Positions 39,783-44,350 of a stretch of DNA of 44,350 nucleotides are shown here, piece by piece; within the stretch, counting starts at the first letter, position 1, and the number at the start of each line of letters is the position of its first letter. A model generated the notes under the pieces. That model was not told the origin of the DNA, made no database searches, and saw only the letters and a program-made list of their open reading frames with translations. Origin of the DNA: Planctomycetes bacterium UBA7888 (lineage in GTDB: Bacteria > Planctomycetota > UBA1135). The translations under genes and the position numbers were made by a program. The stretch covers positions 1-44,350 of the forward strand of contig DLRM01000060.1 in assembly GCA_002500505.1 (NCBI GenBank), in the 5' to 3' direction.

Positions 39783-41422
39783 CAAACTTCGACCTGCTCG
39801 CTGGTGTCGCCTAGGAAAAAGTCATTACCTTTATCGTCGGTAATGATGAAAGCAGGGAAGTCTTTAACTTCTATTTTCCAAATGGCTTCCATGCCAAGCT
39901 CTTCGTACTCCAAACACTCTACTTTGGTAATGGAGTTCTTTGCTAGGCTCGCTGCCGCACCACCAATGCTGCCTAGATAGAAACCACCATTATTCCGGCA
40001 GGCTTCGGCAACTTGACGAGAGCGATTTCCTTTGGCAACCATTACAAGAGAACCACCAGCTTTTTGGAATTGGTCAACAAAGCTATCCATTCGGTCGGCA
40101 GTCGTGGGACCGAAGGAGCCCGATGCATAGCCTTCTGGTGTTTTGGCGGGGCCTGCATAGTAAACGGGATGATTCTTGATGTAGTCTGGCAAATCTCCTT
40201 CCTGTTCCAATCTCTCACGAAGTTTGGAGTGGGCCAAATCACGAGCCACAATCATGGGCCCGCTTAAGGAAAGGCGTGTACGGACCGCATGTTTGTTTAA
40301 GGAAGCCAGGATTTCACCCATAGGTTGGTTCAAATCAACCTTAACCACTTCATCGGCGAGGGCGGTTGCATTGTCTTCGGGGAGAAAGCGAGCGGGGTTG
40401 GTTTCCAGTTGTTCAAGGAAAACACCTTTGGTTGTGATTTTGCCTTTGATTTGTCGGTCGGCTGAACAAGAAATTCCAATCCCGATGGGAAGAGAGGCCC
40501 CGTGTCTGGGTAAGCGAATCACACGGACATCGTGGCAAAAGTACTTGCCACCAAATTGGGCGCCGATTTGAGAGTCGCGTGTCATTTGAAGAATCTTTTC
40601 CTCAAAGTCTCGGTCGCGGAATGCGTGCGCGCTTTCAGAGCCACAATCGGGAAGAGAGTCAAGGTAGTGCGCACTTGCAAGCTTCGCCGTTTTTAGATTC
40701 ATCTCTGCTGAGGTGCCGCCAACAACTACAGCGAGGTGATAGGGGGGGCATGCAGCAGTGCCGAGGCCCTTAATTTTTTCTTCGAGGTAGGTGAGCAACA
40801 AATCTTCACGGAGAAGAGAGGGCGCGCCTTGGTAGAGATACGTTTTGTTTGCAGAGCCTCCACCTTTTGCCATGAAAAGGAATTCGTAAGAATTGGAGTC
40901 GGTGGCAATGAGGTCGATTTGGGCTGGAAGATTGCACTTTGTGTTTTGTTCTTCGAACATGCCAAGGGGGGCAAGTTGCGAGTAACGAAGGTTGTCGTCC
41001 ACGTATGTTTTCAAAACTCCAGAGGAGAGGGCGGCCCTGTCTCCTCCTCCGGTCCAAACCCGTTCCCCTTTTTTGCCAAGGATGATTGCTGTTCCGGTGT
41101 CTTGGCACATTGGCAAAATCCCTTCGGCAGAAATTACAGCATTCTTCAACAAGTCCAGCGCAACAAATCGATCATTGGCGGTAGCTTCAGTGTCATCCAG
41201 AATATTGCGCAATTGCTGGAGGTGGGCGGGGCGCAAAAAGTGTGCAATATCGTGAAAGGCTGCACGCGCAAGCTCGGTAAGAGATTCAGGAGTTACTTTG
41301 AGAATCTCATGGTCCTCGAACGAGGTCTTTTCAACATCTAAACCCTCCAGCTTTCGCCACGGGGTGTCATCCGCAGAGAGAGGGAACATGTTTTGGGCGA
41401 GCAGGTCGGTGGGGTCCGTCAT
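39782..41422 (-). CDS. Class I (iron-sulfur) fumarate hydratase
   Basis: A 546-residue protein from ATG 41422 (GAGG box 7 nt upstream; ATG 41434 is possible). It joins the alpha (TtdA-like) and beta (TtdB-like) halves as in the two-domain FumA type. Cluster-ligand cysteines are likely in PMCQDTGT, TAACPPYH and GISCSADRQ. The beta half has GPTTADRMDSF, VAKGNRSRQV and GGFYLGSIGGAAA. It converts fumarate to malate in the TCA cycle, and its 4Fe-4S cluster is oxygen sensitive. It is the first gene of the fumarase-nitrilase-surE run. Confidence 0.92.
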   Translation of the reverse strand: MTDPTDLLAQNMFPLSADDTPWRKLEGLDVEKTSFEDHEILKVTPESLTELARAAFHDIAHFLRPAHLQQLRNILDDTEATANDRFVALDLLKNAVISAEGILPMCQDTGTAIILGKKGERVWTGGGDRAALSSGVLKTYVDDNLRYSQLAPLGMFEEQNTKCNLPAQIDLIATDSNSYEFLFMAKGGGSANKTYLYQGAPSLLREDLLLTYLEEKIKGLGTAACPPYHLAVVVGGTSAEMNLKTAKLASAHYLDSLPDCGSESAHAFRDRDFEEKILQMTRDSQIGAQFGGKYFCHDVRVIRLPRHGASLPIGIGISCSADRQIKGKITTKGVFLEQLETNPARFLPEDNATALADEVVKVDLNQPMGEILASLNKHAVRTRLSLSGPMIVARDLAHSKLRERLEQEGDLPDYIKNHPVYYAGPAKTPEGYASGSFGPTTADRMDSFVDQFQKAGGSLVMVAKGNRSRQVAEACRNNGGFYLGSIGGAAASLAKNSITKVECLEYEELGMEAIWKIEVKDFPAFIITDDKGNDFFLGDTSEQVEV

Positions 41423-41464
41423 GGCAGTCCTCATAAGCTACGACTGCGCCCGTTGTCAGCCATG

Positions 41465-43165
41465 CTATCCCCTGATACGTGCAATCTTCAGCGGTCGATT
41501 GAAGACCTTCGTTCGGGCCAAATCCTCGAAAACATCAGGTGGCATGCCTTCGGGCAAATCAACGGTTGCGAAGTCTTCGTAGATGTCAATGCGGCCGATG
41601 TGCTTGCCTTGTAGGCCGGAGGTGTTAGCAATTGCCGCCACGATTGGGCCAGGTTTGGCATCATCTCGATATCCAACCTCGATACGGAATCGCTCCATAC
41701 CCTTCTCAGTAGTCTGCCCGAGTTTCCCGGGGTCCTTTTTCCCACCACGATCGGCTCTGTGGGCACCGCGTTCTTTTCTATCCCGGCGGTCGCCACGCTC
41801 CCTCGGTTTTTTCTTGCCTTCCACGAAGCTGTCTTGTCCAAAAGTTTCGTTGCTTGCAATCAGGAGCGGTTTTTCGCCTTGAGCAATATGGGCTAAAGCT
41901 GCAGCAACTTGAAGTGCATCTGCTTCGGGGTGGTCCGTGAGATAACTATCAATGAGGCGCACATTAAATTCTAAATCACCATCCGCAATGGCAGTCGAGA
42001 TTTGGTTTTTGAAGCGCCCGATTCGCTGTTCGTTGACTTCGTCAGGCGTCGGCATTTTCATGGGCTCAATCTTCGCGCCCGTGACCTTGCCCAACATATG
42101 GAGTAGCCGTTTCTCTCGTGGAGTTACAAATAGAATGGCTTCGCCGGAAGCGCCAGCTCGACCAGTGCGTCCAATTCGATGTACATAGGACTCGGGGTCG
42201 GTTGGGGCATCAAAGTTGATGACATGACTGATTCGCGTTACATCAAGCCCGCGTGCTGCAACATCGGTGGCAACGATGATGTCCAATTTGTTTTGCTTGA
42301 GCCGGCTGATGATTTGTTCGCGTTGCGCTTGAGGGATGTCACCGTTGAGAGCTGCCGCAGCAAATCCGCGCGCCTCCAGCTGCTCAGCAACAATTCCCGT
42401 TGCATTTCGTGTGCGTACAAAAATCAGCACTGCATCAGTTTCCTCAACTTCAAGAATGCGAGTGAGGGCATCAATTTTTCTTCGACCACCAATGATTTGA
42501 TAACGTTGATTGATGGTGTCCGCAGTCGTCTGCTTGACTTTGATTTTGACCTCAGCGGGGTTGTTCAGGTATTTTTTCGCAATCCTTTTGATTTCACTGG
42601 GCATAGTTGCCGAGAAAAGAGCGATTTGTCGCTGATCTGGAGTTTGCTCCAGCACCCAGTTCACATCTTCAATGAAACCCATCCGCAACATCTCGTCGGC
42701 TTCGTCCAGGACGAGGCACTGCAAGTTTTTCAACTTAAGAGTCTTTTTGCGAAGGTGGTCGCAAACTCGGCCGGGTGTTCCCACGACGACATGCACGCCT
42801 CGCTTGAGGGGTTGTAGTTGATGCTGATATCCCTGGCCCCCGTAAATGGGAAGTACATGGAAGTTCGGAATCGAACGAGCGTATTTTTGAAAGGACTCTG
42901 CAACTTGAATTGCAAGCTCGCGAGTAGGGCAAAGCACCAAAATCTGCGGCGAGCGAATGTCAGTGTCCAAATTTGCCAGCAGAGGCAGAGCGAAGGCAGC
43001 CGTTTTGCCGGTACCTGTCTGCGCTTGGCCAATGATGTCGCGCCCCTCGAGAAGGTGCGGGATGGCTTCGGCCTGGATGGGGGAGGGACTCTCGTAGCCA
43101 AAGGTCGAGATGGACTTCACCATTTCGGGCGGCAGTCCTAGGTCCTTGAAGTTGACGGATGACAT
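41465..43165 (-). CDS. deaD: DEAD-box RNA helicase (DeaD/CsdA type)
   Basis: A 566-residue protein from ATG 43165 (MSSVNFKDLGLPP, the Q-motif start); the frame is open upstream but the family begins here. Motifs: AQTGTGKTAAF, PTRELAIQV, TPGRVCDHL, DEADEML, SATMPSEI, VFVRTRNATG-like region IV, ATDVAARGLD and HRIGRTGRAG. A basic linker rich in R, K, D and G follows (PRERGDRRDRKERG), then a DbpA-type RNA-binding domain (RIEVGYRDDAKPGPIV..). It remodels RNA and ribosome intermediates, often in cold. Confidence 0.95.
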   Translation of the reverse strand: MSSVNFKDLGLPPEMVKSISTFGYESPSPIQAEAIPHLLEGRDIIGQAQTGTGKTAAFALPLLANLDTDIRSPQILVLCPTRELAIQVAESFQKYARSIPNFHVLPIYGGQGYQHQLQPLKRGVHVVVGTPGRVCDHLRKKTLKLKNLQCLVLDEADEMLRMGFIEDVNWVLEQTPDQRQIALFSATMPSEIKRIAKKYLNNPAEVKIKVKQTTADTINQRYQIIGGRRKIDALTRILEVEETDAVLIFVRTRNATGIVAEQLEARGFAAAALNGDIPQAQREQIISRLKQNKLDIIVATDVAARGLDVTRISHVINFDAPTDPESYVHRIGRTGRAGASGEAILFVTPREKRLLHMLGKVTGAKIEPMKMPTPDEVNEQRIGRFKNQISTAIADGDLEFNVRLIDSYLTDHPEADALQVAAALAHIAQGEKPLLIASNETFGQDSFVEGKKKPRERGDRRDRKERGAHRADRGGKKDPGKLGQTTEKGMERFRIEVGYRDDAKPGPIVAAIANTSGLQGKHIGRIDIYEDFATVDLPEGMPPDVFEDLARTKVFNRPLKIARIRG

Positions 43166-43234
43166 TGTTTTGACCACAGGAGGGGGGTTCGGCCACCCGG
43201 GGGCGCATAAAATACCCTCGCGATGCCATTTGGG
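43166..43234. other. Divergent promoter spacer
   Basis: A 69-base gap between the divergent starts of the helicase and the methyltransferase. No clear operator or hairpin was seen. An in-frame ATG at 43223 is an alternative start for the methyltransferase. Confidence 0.3.
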
Positions 43235-44350
43235 ATGAAGGAACAAACCGAGTATTTCGTGACGTGCTCTCCCGGGCTTGAGCCGGTTTTGCATCGCGAA
43301 GTGCGTGCGCTTGGCTTTTCCAAGGTTGAGCAGCAAGTTGGCGGCGTAAAGTTTTTGGGCACCATGTTGGATGCATGGCGTGCAAATCTGGAGCTTCGCA
43401 CCGCAATCCGTGTGCTTCGGCGGCTGGAGCGCTTCTCATGCCCTGACGATAAAACTCTTTATGAGACAGCGAAGGCAATCGATTGGTCTCAATTCTTGGC
43501 TTCGGAGGGCACATTTTTTGTTGATGCCCAGTGTCGTGAGTCGGCTTTAGATCACTCGCAGTTTATTGCCCAACGCACCAAGGATGCCGTGGTGGATTCG
43601 CTTCGGGGGGCTAGCGGAGAACGCCCGAGCGTGGCAAAGGACGATGCGGATTTAAGGATTCATGTTCACTTATGGCGAGACCGATGCACCTTGTCGGTAG
43701 ACACATCCGGTGATTCTTTGCATAAACGCGGATGGCGAAAGTATCAGGGTTTTGCCCCTGTTTCGGAGACCATTGCGGCAGCCGTGGTTTTGCAGTCTGC
43801 GTGGAATCAGCGCGCTCCCTTGGTGGATCCTTTTTGTGGATCTGGAACGATTTTGATGGAGGCAGCCATGATTGCTTCCGGAATGGCACCAGGCCTATTT
43901 CGAGTTTTCGGATTTGAAAAGTGGCCCGGCCATGATGCGTGGGCATGGGCAAAGTTCCGCGCGGACTCGAAGTCTCGCATCAAAATGCCGAAGAAGTTAA
44001 AGCTCATTGGGTGCGACCATGAGCACAAACACATTTCAGGAGCGAAAAAGAATGCGGAGAGTGTTGGGCTTGAGGACAATTTTTCTTTTGAAGTCGCGGA
44101 CGCATTGGATTTTCCCTGGAAGAAAGGGTGGGGGGCTACGGTGGTTTGCAATATGCCTTATGGCGTGCGAGTGGGAAGCCCTGAAGAGTTAGATCAGCTC
44201 CACAAAGAATTTGGCGCAAGCCTTCGTGCCAACTGTTCAGGCTACGATTTTTCTATTCTTGTAGGGACTCGACAATTTGCTCACCTTCTCGGCTTTCAGA
44301 AGTGGGAGAGCATGCCCATTCAGAATGGCTCCCTTCAGTGCCGTTTGTTG
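43235..44350 (+). CDS. THUMP-class RlmL/YpsC-type rRNA methyltransferase, cut by right edge
   Basis: At least 372 residues, open to the edge. The start ATG 43235 gives MKEQTEYFVTCSPGLEPVLHREV, the usual beginning of RlmL N-terminal/YpsC proteins. A THUMP domain covers about residues 45-170. The methyltransferase domain has HKRGWRKYQGFAPVSETIAAA, the SAM motif VDPFCGSGTILMEAA, and VCNMPYGVR in place of the usual NPPYG, so the catalytic loop is Asn-Met-Pro-Tyr. It methylates a guanine in 23S rRNA or a related RNA in the cytoplasm. Confidence 0.85.
   Translation, partial: MKEQTEYFVTCSPGLEPVLHREVRALGFSKVEQQVGGVKFLGTMLDAWRANLELRTAIRVLRRLERFSCPDDKTLYETAKAIDWSQFLASEGTFFVDAQCRESALDHSQFIAQRTKDAVVDSLRGASGERPSVAKDDADLRIHVHLWRDRCTLSVDTSGDSLHKRGWRKYQGFAPVSETIAAAVVLQSAWNQRAPLVDPFCGSGTILMEAAMIASGMAPGLFRVFGFEKWPGHDAWAWAKFRADSKSRIKMPKKLKLIGCDHEHKHISGAKKNAESVGLEDNFSFEVADALDFPWKKGWGATVVCNMPYGVRVGSPEELDQLHKEFGASLRANCSGYDFSILVGTRQFAHLLGFQKWESMPIQNGSLQCRLL

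Overview
The window looks like chromosomal DNA of moderate GC (near 50% by eye) from a Planctomycetota-like marine bacterium. This is an inference. It rests on many secreted proteins with Ca-binding FG-GAP repeats or a shared C-terminal beta domain, a TAT-exported Gfo/Idh/MocA oxidoreductase, an exported arylsulfotransferase-like protein, and large families of exported thioredoxin-like proteins. No rRNA, tRNA, insertion sequence, prophage or CRISPR array was seen.

The main result is that four genes on the minus strand are interrupted by in-frame UGA codons, seven in all. All four carry an N-terminal export signal. In three of them the UGAs replace cysteines of recognisable redox or metal motifs: U-P-P-C in a thioredoxin-like protein (730-1677), U-G-W-C and U-G-P-C in one two-domain thioredoxin/TlpA protein (20446-22038), and U-x3-U in an HMA-type lipoprotein (15243-15584). 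The fourth has a U-P-G-U motif in an otherwise Cys-free, barrel-like protein (13258-13926). Reading frames stay open and homologous through the UGAs, UGA is also used as a normal stop in the window, and several UGAs are followed by a stem-loop with a GGUUC-type loop. The economical reading is selenocysteine insertion, so this stretch holds an unusually dense set of exported selenoproteins. The selenocysteine machinery (selA, selB, selC, selD) is not in the window.

Layout. 1-5715: small housekeeping and stress genes (zinc ribbon protein, Sec-thioredoxin, ArsC-like, cupin, EamA transporter, rhodanese, YaaA, ATP-grasp ligase). 5743-20445: mostly exported proteins (FG-GAP protein, arylsulfotransferase-like, two paralogous polyesterase-type hydrolases, NarK-type transporter, HExGH metalloprotease, the UPGU and HMA selenoproteins, subtilase, metallophosphatase, N-formylglutamate amidohydrolase-like). 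20446-23396: the double-Sec thioredoxin translationally coupled behind the Gfo/Idh/MocA gene. 23471-27699: nucleoside transport and phosphorolysis, DUF4097 lipoprotein, 2-Cys peroxiredoxin, cobalamin adenosyltransferase. 27713-32690: patatin, DUF523, XdhC, two TPR-like exported proteins, ECF sigma factor. 32697-37500: acpS, then a tightly overlapped run pcrA-pgpA-phosphatase-mazG. 37501-37804 is a gene-free stretch with hairpins. 37805-44350: small Cys-pair protein, then fumarase-nitrilase-surE as an overlapping minus-strand operon, a DEAD-box helicase, and a THUMP/RlmL-type methyltransferase cut by the right edge.

Functional picture (inference): an aerobic or facultative, polymer-degrading heterotroph that invests in an exported thiol/selenol redox and metal-handling layer. 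Cytoplasmic thiol enzymes here (peroxiredoxin, ArsC, rhodanese) keep ordinary cysteine.
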